A stretch of 64,000 nucleotides of DNA from Myxococcales bacterium (lineage in GTDB: Bacteria; Myxococcota_A; Polyangia; Polyangiales; Polyangiaceae): NCBI GenBank assembly GCA_016720545.1, contig JADKKK010000034.1:411939-475938 (forward strand), written 5' to 3'. Below the pieces are notes generated by a model that saw nothing but the letters and a program-made list of their open reading frames with translations, had not been told where the DNA came from and did no database searches. Of this stretch, positions 1-9,281 are shown one piece after another (position 1 is the stretch's first letter; every line of letters begins with the position of its first letter). The position numbers and the translations under genes are program-made.

Positions 1-14
1 TTAGAGGGTTCGGC

Positions 15-767
15 GTGTCACTCGCCGCACTCGAGCACGATCGCCTCCACGACTTCTCCGCCCGCCGGCTGCTCGTCGGGTACGCGTCCGCTGGCGTCGT
101 GCTCGCGACGGTCGCCGTCCTGGGCGTGGTCTTTGGGAAAGAGATCAAACGCAAGGCGCTCGAGGAGGCGGTGCCCGTCGTGTTCGCGCCCCAGAAGCCG
201 CCGACGCGACCGGCGCCCGCGAAGGTGGAGACCCCGAGGCCGCCCGCCCCAAAGGCCAAGTCGAGCCCCCCGCCCCTTGGGCGCCCGGCGACCCTCGCGC
301 CGCGCGAGACGCCGACCGAGGCCCCGAAGCAGGGTGATCCCACCGCCCCGCTGCCCGCGGCCGAGGGTGTCGTCGGCGGCAGCCTCGACGGCGTCGTGGG
401 CGGCACCGGGACCGGCGGCCCCGCGGCCGGCGCGCAGAGGCCCTCGGCGCCACCTGCGCCTACGCCTCCGCCAGCGCCCATGGCCCAGACGACCGAGAAC
501 GTCGCCGCGCCTCGCGTGCTCGCCCGCGCGCTCCCCACCTTCCCCGAGGCCGCGCGCCGCGCCGGCGTGCAGGCCACCGTCCGCGTGCGCTACGTCGTGC
601 GCGAGGACGGGAGCGTCACCGACGTGGTCATCGTGCGAGGGCACCCGCTGCTCGACGCCGAGGTGGTGCGCGCGGTGTCGGCGTGGCGCTTCTCTCCCGC
701 CATGCTCGACGGCCGCCCGGCGCGCGTCGTCCGGTTCGCCAACTTGCCATTCCGCCCGCGACTCTAG
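15..767 (+). CDS. tonB: TonB-like energy transducer
   Basis: A 250-residue protein that should couple the inner-membrane proton motive force to an outer-membrane receptor. One membrane segment lies at about residues 20-42, followed by a Pro/Ala-rich periplasm-spanning stretch to about residue 160 and a C-terminal TonB fold (about 165-250) with the usual family pattern PTFPEAARRAG, then a VRYVVREDGSV strand and WRFSPA. The GTG start has a GAGGG ribosome site six bases upstream, just inside the window edge. It is followed by exbB, two exbD copies and a TonB-dependent receptor on the same strand, so it is very likely a dedicated TonB for that receptor. Assignment by family features seen; the transported substrate is unknown. 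Confidence 0.9.
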   Translation: MSLAALEHDRLHDFSARRLLVGYASAGVVLATVAVLGVVFGKEIKRKALEEAVPVVFAPQKPPTRPAPAKVETPRPPAPKAKSSPPPLGRPATLAPRETPTEAPKQGDPTAPLPAAEGVVGGSLDGVVGGTGTGGPAAGAQRPSAPPAPTPPPAPMAQTTENVAAPRVLARALPTFPEAARRAGVQATVRVRYVVREDGSVTDVVIVRGHPLLDAEVVRAVSAWRFSPAMLDGRPARVVRFANLPFRPRL

Positions 768-855
768 TGGGCATTCCTTCTTCGTCGACCCCGCCCACCC
801 CCGACCAACTGCCCATCACGACTCCGTCTCCGCGCCTGCCAGGAGGAGTATCCCC

Positions 856-1533
856 ATGAACCTCAATCCATTCCACATCTGGGCCTCGATGGGCCCCCTC
901 AGCAAGTTCATCGCGGCGGTGCTCCTCGCCATGGCGGCCACGACCATCGCCATCGCCGTGGAGCGATGGCTCGCCCTCGCGCGCGGGTCGCGCGCGACGC
1001 GCACCTTCATGAAGACCGCGCTGCCCATCCTGGAGCGCGGACAGTTCGAGGGTCTCGCCGAGATCGCCCCCGCACACACCCACTCCCCCTTCGCCCGCCT
1101 CATAGGGCCCACGCTGAGCAAGCTTGGGTCCAAGCGGGGCACCGTCGACGCCGTCGAGCTCGTACGGCGCGAGTCCGAGCGGCAGAAGGAGGCCGTGAGC
1201 GGCGAGCTTCGGCGCGGTCTCTCGGTGCTCGCGAGCATCGGCTCCGTGGCGCCGTTCGTCGGCCTCCTGGGCACTGTCGTGGGCATCATCTCGGCGTTTC
1301 AGGGTATCGCCGCCACGGGCTCTGGCGGCCTCGGCGCCGTGTCCGCGGGCATCGCCGAGGCGCTCGTGGAGACCGCGCTCGGCCTCCTCGTCGCCATCCC
1401 CTCGGTGCTCCTCTTCAACCAATTGAACGCGTCGATCACGATCCTCGAGGGCACGCTCTCCCGCGCGACCGGCGAGCTCCTGGACGACCTCGAGAACCGG
1501 CGCGTCGACGCCTCGCTCGAGGCGGCAGAGTGA
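856..1533 (+). CDS. exbB: ExbB/TolQ/MotA-family proton channel protein
   Basis: A 225-residue inner-membrane protein, the usual ExbB size. Three membrane segments are visible (about 15-38, 115-145 and 158-185), with the conserved GLLGTVVGI pattern in the second and an ETALGLLVAIP pattern in the third that typify the MotA/TolQ/ExbB domain. ExbB pentamers enclose an ExbD dimer and use the proton gradient to energise TonB. The ATG start is chosen because an AGGAGG ribosome site lies ten bases upstream; a longer reading frame upstream only overlaps tonB. It ends in a GTGA overlap with the first exbD, indicating translational coupling. Confidence 0.93.
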   Translation: MNLNPFHIWASMGPLSKFIAAVLLAMAATTIAIAVERWLALARGSRATRTFMKTALPILERGQFEGLAEIAPAHTHSPFARLIGPTLSKLGSKRGTVDAVELVRRESERQKEAVSGELRRGLSVLASIGSVAPFVGLLGTVVGIISAFQGIAATGSGGLGAVSAGIAEALVETALGLLVAIPSVLLFNQLNASITILEGTLSRATGELLDDLENRRVDASLEAAE

Positions 1534-2024
1534 GCGCCCCCGCGAGCGCGCCCCGCGCGCCCCGCGCACAGCCCCGTCGGCCTTCGCGCGTGCCCAAGAC
1601 GCGCCCCACGCGCGTCCCGACCGGAGCCACGGTGCTGCCCGAGATCAACGTCACGCCGCTCGTCGACGTCGTGCTCGTGCTGCTCATCGTGTTCATGGTC
1701 ATCGCACCGCAGCTCGAGCACGGTGAGCGCGTCGAGCTCCCGAGCGTGGCCCGGCCCGACGACGCGCAGAAGACCGCCTCGGTCGACCCGGTGACGCTCA
1801 CGCTCGCCGCGAGCGGCGCGCTCTACCTCGAGAGGGAGCCCGTCACGCCGGACGCGCTCGCGGCGCGCCTGACCGAGCTGCACGCGGTGGCGCCGGACCG
1901 CAAGGTCGTGCTGAAGGCCGACGCGACGGCGCCGTACGGCAAGGTCCGCGCGCTCTTCGCGCGGGTGCAGCGCACGGGCTTCCCGGGCTGCGCGCTGCTG
2001 GTGGAGAAGCAGGAGAAGGGCTGA
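1530..2024 (+). CDS. exbD: ExbD/TolR-family biopolymer transport protein (copy 1)
   Basis: A 164-residue protein with a basic cytoplasmic N-terminus (about 1-35), a single membrane helix beginning at the conserved INVTPLVDVV, with the proton-carrying aspartate at about residue 46, and a periplasmic ExbD/TolR domain to the end. It starts with GTG inside the exbB stop codon and its own stop overlaps the ATG of the second exbD, so exbB-exbD-exbD are translated as a coupled unit. Two adjacent ExbD paralogues are common in systems dedicated to one TonB receptor. Confidence 0.93.
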   Translation: MSAPASAPRAPRAQPRRPSRVPKTRPTRVPTGATVLPEINVTPLVDVVLVLLIVFMVIAPQLEHGERVELPSVARPDDAQKTASVDPVTLTLAASGALYLEREPVTPDALAARLTELHAVAPDRKVVLKADATAPYGKVRALFARVQRTGFPGCALLVEKQEKG

Positions 2025-2449
2025 TGGCCATCACGCTCGAGTCAGGCCCTCGCAAGTCGCGGGGCGCGACGCCGCAAATGAACGTGACGCCGCTCGTCGA
2101 CGTCGTCCTCGTGCTGCTCATCGTGTTCATGGTCATCGCGCCCCTGCTGTCGAAGAAGTTCAGCCTCGCCCTCCCGAAGCAGGCGGAGGCGAGCGCCGCG
2201 CAGAGCGCCGACGTGCCCGTCGTGCTCACAGTTGCGGCGGACGGCGCGGTGCGACTCAACCGTGAGGAGGTCGCCGCCGCCGAGCTCGGCGCGCGCGTCG
2301 AGCGGGTGCTCGCGGCCCGCGCAGACAAGACCGTGTACTTCGACGCCGACGACGGCGCGCCCTTCGGGGTGGCGGTGCGCACCATGGACGTGGCGCGCGC
2401 GCACGGCGCGATCACGGTCTCCATCCTCACGGCGAAGGCGGACGAGTAG
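2024..2449 (+). CDS. exbD: ExbD/TolR-family biopolymer transport protein (copy 2)
   Basis: A 141-residue ExbD paralogue. The membrane helix begins at NVTPLVDVVLVLL with the key aspartate at about residue 26; the N-terminus is shorter than in copy 1 and the periplasmic domain (about 45-141) is quite different in sequence. The stretch encoding the membrane helix is almost identical at DNA level to that in copy 1. Starts at an ATG overlapping the previous stop by one base. It is followed 23 bases later by the TonB-dependent receptor gene, so all five genes probably form one transcript. Confidence 0.92.
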   Translation: MAITLESGPRKSRGATPQMNVTPLVDVVLVLLIVFMVIAPLLSKKFSLALPKQAEASAAQSADVPVVLTVAADGAVRLNREEVAAAELGARVERVLAARADKTVYFDADDGAPFGVAVRTMDVARAHGAITVSILTAKADE

Positions 2450-2472
2450 CGGCCTCACGGCCAGGAGCCCTC

Positions 2473-5346
2473 ATGCAACCCCCCGGACCCCAGGAGCGGC
2501 GCCGCGCGCGTCGACAGGTGACGTGCGTCCTGTACACGGCCCTCACGGCGCTCGGCGCCTCCGGGGCCAGCCCCGCGGCCGCCGAGGCAGCGGAGCCGCC
2601 CGGCATCGCTCCGTCGCCGAGCGCGACCGTGACCCTTCGCGGTCGCGTGACCAGCCGGGAAGACCACACGCCGCTCCCCGGCGCCGAGGTGAGCGTAATC
2701 GCGGCGGGCGGCGACGGCCAACGGCTCGCGGTGGCGACCGACGAGGACGGCGCCTTCGCGCTCGCCCTGCCTCCCGGCGCCCACACGCTCCGGGTCGTGG
2801 CCGACCTCCACAAGCCCGCGCGGGTGCGCAACGTCCGCGTGCTCAGCGGCCGCGTCACCACGCTGAGCGTCGCGCTCGAGCCCGACGCGGACGCCATCGA
2901 GGACCTCGCCGCGGTGGAGTACGAGCCCGACCGGAACAGCGCCGCCGGCCAGGTGGCGCTTCGTCGAAACGCCGCGGGGGCGACCGACACCGTCGGCGCC
3001 CAGGACATCGCCCGGTCGCCCGATCGCTCCGCGGCAGACGCCGTGAAGCGCGTCGTCGGCGCGAGCGTGGTGGACGGTCGCACGATCGTCATCCGCGGCC
3101 TCGGCGATCGCTACACGAGCTCGCTCGTGGACGGCCTGCCGATGCCGTCCACCGACCCCGATCGCACCGCGGTGCCGCTCGACATGTTCCCCTCACTCGT
3201 CCTGTCCGACCTGTCGATCAAGAAGACGTATACTCCCGATCTTCCAGGGCAATTTGCCGGCGGTATCCTCGACATCCGAATGCGGAGGGCGCCCGAGAGG
3301 TTCACGTTCCTCGCGTCACTCGGCGTCGGCCTCAACGGCGAGACCACCTTCGCGCGGCGACCGTCGTACGCGGGCGGCTCACTCGACTGGCTCGGCGTAG
3401 ACGACGGCACACGGCGGCTGCCGGCGGGCCTCCCGCGGGAGCGCATCACGCGGCTGCGCCCGGACGGGACCGTCGACCCGAACCTGACCGACTACGGCCG
3501 CGCGCTGTCCTCCCCCATCGGCCTGACCGAGACGGTCTCGCTGCCGAGCGGCACCGGCAGCCTGCTCGTGGGCGACACGCGCAAGCTCGGCGGACATAGC
3601 CTCGGCTACATCGCGGCGCTCGGGTACTCCCGCCGATTCCAGCGCCGCACGGGCGAGCTCTTGCGCACCTACGGCCTCGACCCGTCGCGCCCCGGCGAGC
3701 TCGTCCGCCTGAACGACTACCGCGTGGACAGCGGCACCGACGCGGTCACCATCTCCAGCTACGCCGGGCTCGAGTGGCGCCCCTCGCCCGCCCACACGCT
3801 GACGCTGAGCGGCCTGCTCTCGCGCAGCTCCGAGGCCGAGGCGCGGCGTATCACCGGCTTCAACGACGAGCAGCAGGCCGACGTGCGCGACGAGCGGCAG
3901 CGCTTTCTCCAGCGGCAGCTCATGTACGGGCAGCTCCGCGGTGAGCACCGCATCGAGTCGCTCCGAAGGGCCGAGCTTGGCTGGAGCCTCGGCTACGGAC
4001 GCGCGACCTCCGGCGAGCCCGACCTCCGCGAGTCGGTGTACGTAGCCGACGCCGCGCAGGGCCTCTCGTTCCGCGAGGGCACGCAGAGCGGCCAGCACTT
4101 CTTCGCGAACCAGGGGGAGACCACCCGCACCCTGGGGCTCACCTACAAGCAGCCCATCCGCGACGGCGAGCGGCCGGTGCGGCTCGAGCTCGGAGGCCTC
4201 GCGTCGCTCCGGGGCCGCAGCTTCGAGGCGCGCCGATTCCGCTTCCTCCGCGCTCGCGACGCGCGCCCGGAGGTCTTCCGGAGGTCCCCGGCCGAGCTGT
4301 TCACGCCCGACAACGTGGGCACCGCCCTCGAGCTCGAGGAGTGGACGCGGCCCACCGACCTCTACGCCGCGCGGTACGACGTCGTGGGCGGCCACCTGAT
4401 GGCCGACGTGGCGCTCCACGAGCGCGTACGCGTCGTGGTGGGGCAGCGGCTCGAGCGCGCGGTGCAGTCGATCGACTCCTTCGATCCGTTCGCGGCGGAG
4501 TCCACCGAGCGCGTGACGTCGCGCCTCGAGCGCGTGGACGCCCTCCCCTCGGCGAACCTCACCTTGAAGACCTCGGAGCGCACGAACCTGCGACTCGCCG
4601 TCTCGCGCACGGTGTCGCGCCCCCAGCTGCGCGAGCTCGCGCCGTTCATCTTCAGCGACTTCTTCGGCGCTCGCGAGATCCTCGGCAATCCCGACCTCGA
4701 TCGCGCGCGGATCGTCAATCTGGACGCGCGCGCCGAGCTCTTCCCCGGCGACGCCCAGGTGCTCTCGGCGTCGTTCTTCTACAAGAGCTTCACGGCGCCC
4801 ATCGAGCCCATCATCTTGCCCACGAGCCGCGGCGTGCTGAGCTACGCGAACGCGCGCGGCGCGGTCAACGCGGGCGTGGAGCTCGAGGCGCGGCGGTCGC
4901 TCGGGTTCGTGCACAAGTCGCTCTCCGAGCTGTCATTTCTCGGGAACCTCACCCTCGTGCACTCTCGCGTAGAGCTCTCGCCCTCGGCGGGCATCCAGAC
5001 CTCGCAGTCGCGCGCACTCGCCGGGCAGTCACCCTACGTCGTGAATCTGGCGCTCGACTGGGAACACCCGGTCACAAGGACGCGCGCGCGGCTCCTCTAC
5101 AACGTGTACGGGGCGCGGATATCCCAGGTAGGGCAGAACGGGCTCCCCGACGTCTTTGAGCAGCCCCGCCACCTGGTCGACGCGAGCGTGGGCCAAGGAG
5201 TCGGCGAGCACGTCGAGCTGAAGCTGACGCTCGAGAACCTCATGAACTCCCCGGTCCGCTTCAGCCAAGGCGAGTCGGGCGCGTTCCTCACGAGTCGATA
5301 CCTGACGGGCACCAACGCGTGGCTGACTGCCAGTTACAAATACTGA
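2473..5346 (+). CDS. TonB-dependent outer-membrane receptor with carboxypeptidase-like N-terminal domain
   Basis: A 957-residue outer-membrane protein. After a signal sequence (about 1-38) there is a carboxypeptidase-regulatory-like beta-sandwich (about 50-135, pattern VTLRGRVTSREDHTPLPGAEV), then a plug domain (about 150-270, with RGLGDRYTSSLVDGLPMPS and the LPGQFAGGILDIRMR strand), then a 22-strand-type barrel ending in an aromatic-rich strand finishing SYKY. This architecture is typical of receptors for large or unknown ligands (CarboxypepD_reg-like/SusC-like group) rather than classic siderophore receptors; no ligand can be assigned. It is preceded by its own tonB-exbB-exbD-exbD set and followed at once by a secreted lipoprotein likely to work with it. 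Confidence 0.92.
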   Translation: MQPPGPQERRRARRQVTCVLYTALTALGASGASPAAAEAAEPPGIAPSPSATVTLRGRVTSREDHTPLPGAEVSVIAAGGDGQRLAVATDEDGAFALALPPGAHTLRVVADLHKPARVRNVRVLSGRVTTLSVALEPDADAIEDLAAVEYEPDRNSAAGQVALRRNAAGATDTVGAQDIARSPDRSAADAVKRVVGASVVDGRTIVIRGLGDRYTSSLVDGLPMPSTDPDRTAVPLDMFPSLVLSDLSIKKTYTPDLPGQFAGGILDIRMRRAPERFTFLASLGVGLNGETTFARRPSYAGGSLDWLGVDDGTRRLPAGLPRERITRLRPDGTVDPNLTDYGRALSSPIGLTETVSLPSGTGSLLVGDTRKLGGHSLGYIAALGYSRRFQRRTGELLRTYGLDPSRPGELVRLNDYRVDSGTDAVTISSYAGLEWRPSPAHTLTLSGLLSRSSEAEARRITGFNDEQQADVRDERQRFLQRQLMYGQLRGEHRIESLRRAELGWSLGYGRATSGEPDLRESVYVADAAQGLSFREGTQSGQHFFANQGETTRTLGLTYKQPIRDGERPVRLELGGLASLRGRSFEARRFRFLRARDARPEVFRRSPAELFTPDNVGTALELEEWTRPTDLYAARYDVVGGHLMADVALHERVRVVVGQRLERAVQSIDSFDPFAAESTERVTSRLERVDALPSANLTLKTSERTNLRLAVSRTVSRPQLRELAPFIFSDFFGAREILGNPDLDRARIVNLDARAELFPGDAQVLSASFFYKSFTAPIEPIILPTSRGVLSYANARGAVNAGVELEARRSLGFVHKSLSELSFLGNLTLVHSRVELSPSAGIQTSQSRALAGQSPYVVNLALDWEHPVTRTRARLLYNVYGARISQVGQNGLPDVFEQPRHLVDASVGQGVGEHVELKLTLENLMNSPVRFSQGESGAFLTSRYLTGTNAWLTASYKY

Positions 5347-5451
5347 ATGTCGCGGACAGTTCGTGAGAGCGAACGAAGACCGTCACCGAAGGTCGGCACA
5401 TTCCTGCCCACGAACTCCACACCATCACCCGTGAAGAAGATAGGCAATCCC

Positions 5452-6891
5452 ATGAGCTCCCGCACGTTCCTCCGGACCTCCCTCTTTGGGCCCCTCGTCG
5501 GCCTCGCGCTCCCCCTCGCCGTTTGCTTCACCGCGTGCTCCGACGACGGCTCGCTCAGCGTCGACGCCAAGCGGACCGCCGCGACCTCCCCCACGGGCAA
5601 CCCGCCCTCGAGCGGCGCCGCCGCACCGAAGGCGCTAGAAGTGCTGAAGGGCGACATCAAGACGGCGATGAACCTGACCGCCGCCAAGGAGTACCTGCTC
5701 CAAGGCCTCGTGGTGGTGAAGACGGGCACGACCCTGACCATCGAGAAGGGCACGACGCTGAAGGGTGACGCGCGGAGCAAGGCCATCCTCCTCGTCGAGG
5801 CGGGCGCGAAGCTCATCGCGGAGGGCACGGAGGACGAGCCCATCGTCTTCACGAGCCAGGCCGCTCCGCAAGATCGCCGCGCCGGCGACTGGGGCGGGCT
5901 CGTGCTGCTCGGCAACGCGCCCGTGAACATGCCGGGCGGCAAGGGGAACGTCGAGGGGATCCTCACCACGGTGCAGGGCACGCAGTTCGGCGGCACCGAT
6001 CCTGACGACTCGAGCGGCGTGCTTCGCTATGTCCGGGTCGAGTACGCGGGTGTCGTCCTCGCGCAGGACAACGAGGTAAACGGCGTCACGTTCGCGGGCG
6101 TGGGGCGGGGCACGAGGGTCGACCACGTTCAGGTGCGGCAGGCGCTCGACGACTGCTTCGAGTTCTTCGGCGGCACCGTCGACGCAAAGTACCTCGCCTG
6201 CCAGGGCAACGAGGACGACGGCTTCGACTGGGACAACGGGTACTCGGGGCGCCTCCAGTTTCTCGTGCTGCAGCAGTCGCCGGGCCACGTGGGCGAGGAC
6301 AACGGCATCGAAGGCGACAACGACGCCCAGGGCTCGGCCAACCTGCCGCTCTCGAGCCCCACGATCTTCAACGCCTCTCTGTTCGGCAAGAACGCGGACG
6401 TCGACAACGCCCAGTACGGGCTGCTCCTGCGGCGGAACACTCGGGCGACCCTACGCAACGTCCTGGTGAGCGGGTTCGAGGCCTCGCTCGACGTGCGCGA
6501 CGTGTCGACGCACGCCGGCGTGACCGAGGGGGCGCTCACCCTCACGAACAGCCTCTTCTGGAACGCCAGGAACACTGCGGTGCTCGACAACATCGCCTAC
6601 CCGGAGAAGGGCGCCACTCCTCCCAACAAGGACAACGACGGCGCGCTCTCCGAGGTCGACTGGGTGAAGGCGACCGCGCACAAGAATCTCTTCAGCGTCG
6701 ACCCCAAGACCGACCGCGCGTTCGACCTCGAGAAGCCCGTCTTCGGACCCGCGAGCCCGCTCGTGGAGACCGCCGCGACGCCACCCAAAGACGGCTTCTT
6801 CGACCCGTCGGCCGCTTACGTGGGAGCCTTCAAGGACCAGAGCGACGACTGGGCGACGCGGGGTCGCTGGGCGGTCTGGTCGTCGAGGTAG
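5452..6891 (+). CDS. Beta-helix-like lipoprotein partnered with the TonB receptor
   Basis: About 479 residues. An ATG at 5452 gives a clean lipoprotein signal (hydrophobic segment then CFTAC, lipidated Cys at about residue 28), so I prefer it to an ATG at 5347 that sits one base after the receptor stop and would add 35 residues before the signal. The mature part has successive short strand-turn units (GLVVVKTGTTLTIEKGTTLKG, then DWGGLVLLGNAP, then LRYVRVEYAGVV) typical of right-handed parallel beta-helix proteins. Similar lipoproteins are often encoded beside carboxypeptidase-like TonB receptors. I infer a surface or periplasmic ligand-binding partner. No catalytic motif was recognised. Confidence 0.7.
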   Translation: MSSRTFLRTSLFGPLVGLALPLAVCFTACSDDGSLSVDAKRTAATSPTGNPPSSGAAAPKALEVLKGDIKTAMNLTAAKEYLLQGLVVVKTGTTLTIEKGTTLKGDARSKAILLVEAGAKLIAEGTEDEPIVFTSQAAPQDRRAGDWGGLVLLGNAPVNMPGGKGNVEGILTTVQGTQFGGTDPDDSSGVLRYVRVEYAGVVLAQDNEVNGVTFAGVGRGTRVDHVQVRQALDDCFEFFGGTVDAKYLACQGNEDDGFDWDNGYSGRLQFLVLQQSPGHVGEDNGIEGDNDAQGSANLPLSSPTIFNASLFGKNADVDNAQYGLLLRRNTRATLRNVLVSGFEASLDVRDVSTHAGVTEGALTLTNSLFWNARNTAVLDNIAYPEKGATPPNKDNDGALSEVDWVKATAHKNLFSVDPKTDRAFDLEKPVFGPASPLVETAATPPKDGFFDPSAAYVGAFKDQSDDWATRGRWAVWSSR

Positions 6892-6957
6892 CTCGCGCGC
6901 GGTGGTGGCGCGCCGGGCGGTCGTGATTCACGGCCCCGGTCGTGCTACGTCCGCTGC

Positions 6958-7887
6958 GTGCCGCGCGCCTACCTCACGGTCACCATCGACACGGAGTGCG
7001 ACAAGGGCCCAGGGTGGCGCGTCGAAAAGCCCGCGGCGTTCGCCGGCGTCACCGACGGCGTCGCGCGGCGCCTCGAGCCGCTCTTCCAGAGCTTCGGCGC
7101 GAGGGGCACCTACCTCGTGTCGGGCGAGGTCCTGGAGGACCCCGCTTCGGTCGAGGTGTTGCTCGCGGCGAAGGCCGACCTCGGCGCCCACCTGCACGGC
7201 GAGACCGTGGCGCCCGACGCGTATCTTCCGGATATTACGTCACAATTTCAACGCGATCTCCCCGAGCCTGTAGAGCGCGCCAAGCTCACGTCGCTGACGG
7301 CGGGCTTCTCCGCGGCGTTCGGCCGCCCGCCCCTCGCGTTCCGCGCCGGGCGGTTCGGCGTGGGTCGCCACACGCTGCGCATTCTCTCCGAGCTCGGCTA
7401 CGCGGTGGAGTCGAGCGTGACGCCGCACATGGACTGGGCCTCGAGCGGGGCGCCCGGGCTCGCGTTCCCCGACGCGCCGACGCAGCCGTACCACCCCGCG
7501 TGGGAGGAGCCGGGCCGCGTCGGCGAGTGCCCGCTCTGGGAGGTGCCGATCACCATCCGGCGGCGGTGGGCGAACGCCTTGCCGGTGCTCGGGAGGCACC
7601 TCGAGCCCCGCTGGCTTCGGCCCACGCACATGTCGGGTCGGGCGCTCGTGGGGCTCGCCGAAGACGAGCTCCGCGACGCCGCGAAGAGGCCTGGGCCGCG
7701 GCTCCCGCCGGTGCTCACGTGCATGTTCCACAACGTGGAGATCGTGCCCGGCAAGAGCCCGTACGCCACCTCCGAGGGCGCCGCTCGACGCATCCTCGGC
7801 AACCTCGCAGAGCTGCTCGCGTTCGCGCAGCGCGAGGAGATCCGTGTCGTCGGCCTCTCGGATCTCCCCGAGGTGCTCGCGCCGTGA
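6958..7887 (+). CDS. Polysaccharide deacetylase-family (NodB-like) protein
   Basis: A 309-residue cytoplasmic protein, no signal peptide. The NodB-type metal site is recognisable: TVTIDTECD near residue 10 and GAHLHGE near residue 78, followed by FRAGRFGVGRHTL near residue 122 and a late CMFHNVEI motif near 258. It resembles the WalW/O-antigen-type subgroup more than secreted chitin deacetylases. The GTG start follows closely after 66 bases of spacer, and the stop overlaps the GTG of the flippase gene by four bases. The context (flippase, then glycosyltransferase) suggests trimming of a lipid-linked or nascent glycan. The exact substrate is unknown. Confidence 0.85.
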   Translation: MPRAYLTVTIDTECDKGPGWRVEKPAAFAGVTDGVARRLEPLFQSFGARGTYLVSGEVLEDPASVEVLLAAKADLGAHLHGETVAPDAYLPDITSQFQRDLPEPVERAKLTSLTAGFSAAFGRPPLAFRAGRFGVGRHTLRILSELGYAVESSVTPHMDWASSGAPGLAFPDAPTQPYHPAWEEPGRVGECPLWEVPITIRRRWANALPVLGRHLEPRWLRPTHMSGRALVGLAEDELRDAAKRPGPRLPPVLTCMFHNVEIVPGKSPYATSEGAARRILGNLAELLAFAQREEIRVVGLSDLPEVLAP

Positions 7888-9281
7888 GCGACACGCCGCC
7901 GCCGAGCGCGACGACCGAGGGGCCAGCAGCCGATGCAGCCGAGCCGAGGGCGACGACCGCGGCGATCGCGACCGCGTCGCCGCACAAGAAGAGCCTGGCG
8001 CGCACCTCGCTCCTCCTCTTGCCCGCGCAGATCGTGTTTCGCGGCGGCGAGGCGGTGTTCCCCTGGCTCCTCTCGACGTGGTTCGGGAGATCCCACGCGA
8101 CCGACGTGTACACGTTCGCGTGGGCGATCTTCACCTTCGCCGGCTCGCTCGTGTTCTCCGCGTACCAGGACTCCGCGCTCGTGCCGATGCTCGCCGAGAT
8201 CCGCGAGCGGCACCCCGAGCAGCTCCCGCGCTTCCGCGGGGCGCTCCTCGCGCACACGGTCGTCTATGGAAGCGGGCTCGCCTTGCTCGTGGCGGTCGTC
8301 GCGGCCGCGTACTTCACGGTCATCTACTCGGGGCACGACCGGGCGATGGCCGAGCTCATGGTGCCGGCGTTCCTCGTGTACCTGTTGGCTTTGTCGCTGA
8401 AGACGTTCTTCGGCGCGCAGCTGAACGCCGAGCACCGCTATTTCGCGCTGCCCATCGCGAGCGCGTGCGGCACGGCGGTGGCGGTGGGCTCGCTCGCATT
8501 CTTGCGGTCCTCGGGCCCGGTGGTCATTCCGTACGCGCAGCTCGCGGGCGAGCTCGTCACGCTCACGCTGCTCGGCTCCTTCGCGCGCGGGCTCGGCTTC
8601 GAGTGGACGCTCACTCGGCCTCCCGCGCTCGTGCGAGCCGGTCGACTCATCGCCTCCGAGGTGTTCGGCGCGGCGGTGACGCGCGTCAACCCCTCCGTCG
8701 ACCAGCTCTTCGCGGGGCTCGTGGGCGTGGCGGGCGGCGGGACGCTGCTCCGGCTCACGGGCGACGTCGGATCGCTTCCGACCTCCATTCTCCAAGCGGC
8801 GATGCTCTCGGTGCTGCTCTCGCACCTCTCGGACGACGCCGCGCGCAGGCACTACGCGTCGTTCCGCGCGAAGACCTGGGGCGCGCTGCGCGTGACGCTC
8901 GCGTCGCTCGCGGCGTCGTGCCTCGCGCTCCATTTCGCCCGGCGCCCGCTCCTCGAGCTCGTGTTCCTCCATGGCGCGATGGACGCGGGCGGCGTGACCA
9001 CCCTGGGCGACGTGCTCCCCTACTACCTGCTCGGGGTGCCCGCGTTCGGCGCGCTGCTCGTCCTCGTGCGGGCGCACGTGGCCGCGCAGAACAGCCGCAT
9101 CATGGTAAAGATCGGCGTCCTGAACGCGGCGCTCAATTTCCTCGGCAACGCCGTCCTCGGCAAGCTCTACGGCCTCGCCGGGCTCGCCCTCTCCACGAGC
9201 CTCGTGCACGCGGTGGTCGCTGCGCTGCTGTACGTCTTGCTGCGCAAGCACCTCCAGGAGATCGAGGCGGACCACCCATGA
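7884..9281 (+). CDS. MurJ/MviN-like lipid-linked oligosaccharide flippase
   Basis: A 465-residue polytopic membrane protein (about 12-14 hydrophobic helices) after a Pro/Thr/Ala-rich cytoplasmic N-terminus of about 35 residues. The pattern of an early FRGGEAVFPWLLSTWFG segment, a mid-protein SQDQLFAG-like VNPSVDQLFAGLVG and paired helices at the end fits the MOP exporter superfamily, MurJ/Wzx type. It starts with GTG overlapping the deacetylase stop and ends with ATGA overlap to the glycosyltransferase, forming a tight three-gene unit. I infer export of a lipid-linked polysaccharide unit rather than the essential lipid II flippase, because of the neighbours. Confidence 0.8.
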   Translation: MSDTPPPSATTEGPAADAAEPRATTAAIATASPHKKSLARTSLLLLPAQIVFRGGEAVFPWLLSTWFGRSHATDVYTFAWAIFTFAGSLVFSAYQDSALVPMLAEIRERHPEQLPRFRGALLAHTVVYGSGLALLVAVVAAAYFTVIYSGHDRAMAELMVPAFLVYLLALSLKTFFGAQLNAEHRYFALPIASACGTAVAVGSLAFLRSSGPVVIPYAQLAGELVTLTLLGSFARGLGFEWTLTRPPALVRAGRLIASEVFGAAVTRVNPSVDQLFAGLVGVAGGGTLLRLTGDVGSLPTSILQAAMLSVLLSHLSDDAARRHYASFRAKTWGALRVTLASLAASCLALHFARRPLLELVFLHGAMDAGGVTTLGDVLPYYLLGVPAFGALLVLVRAHVAAQNSRIMVKIGVLNAALNFLGNAVLGKLYGLAGLALSTSLVHAVVAALLYVLLRKHLQEIEADHP

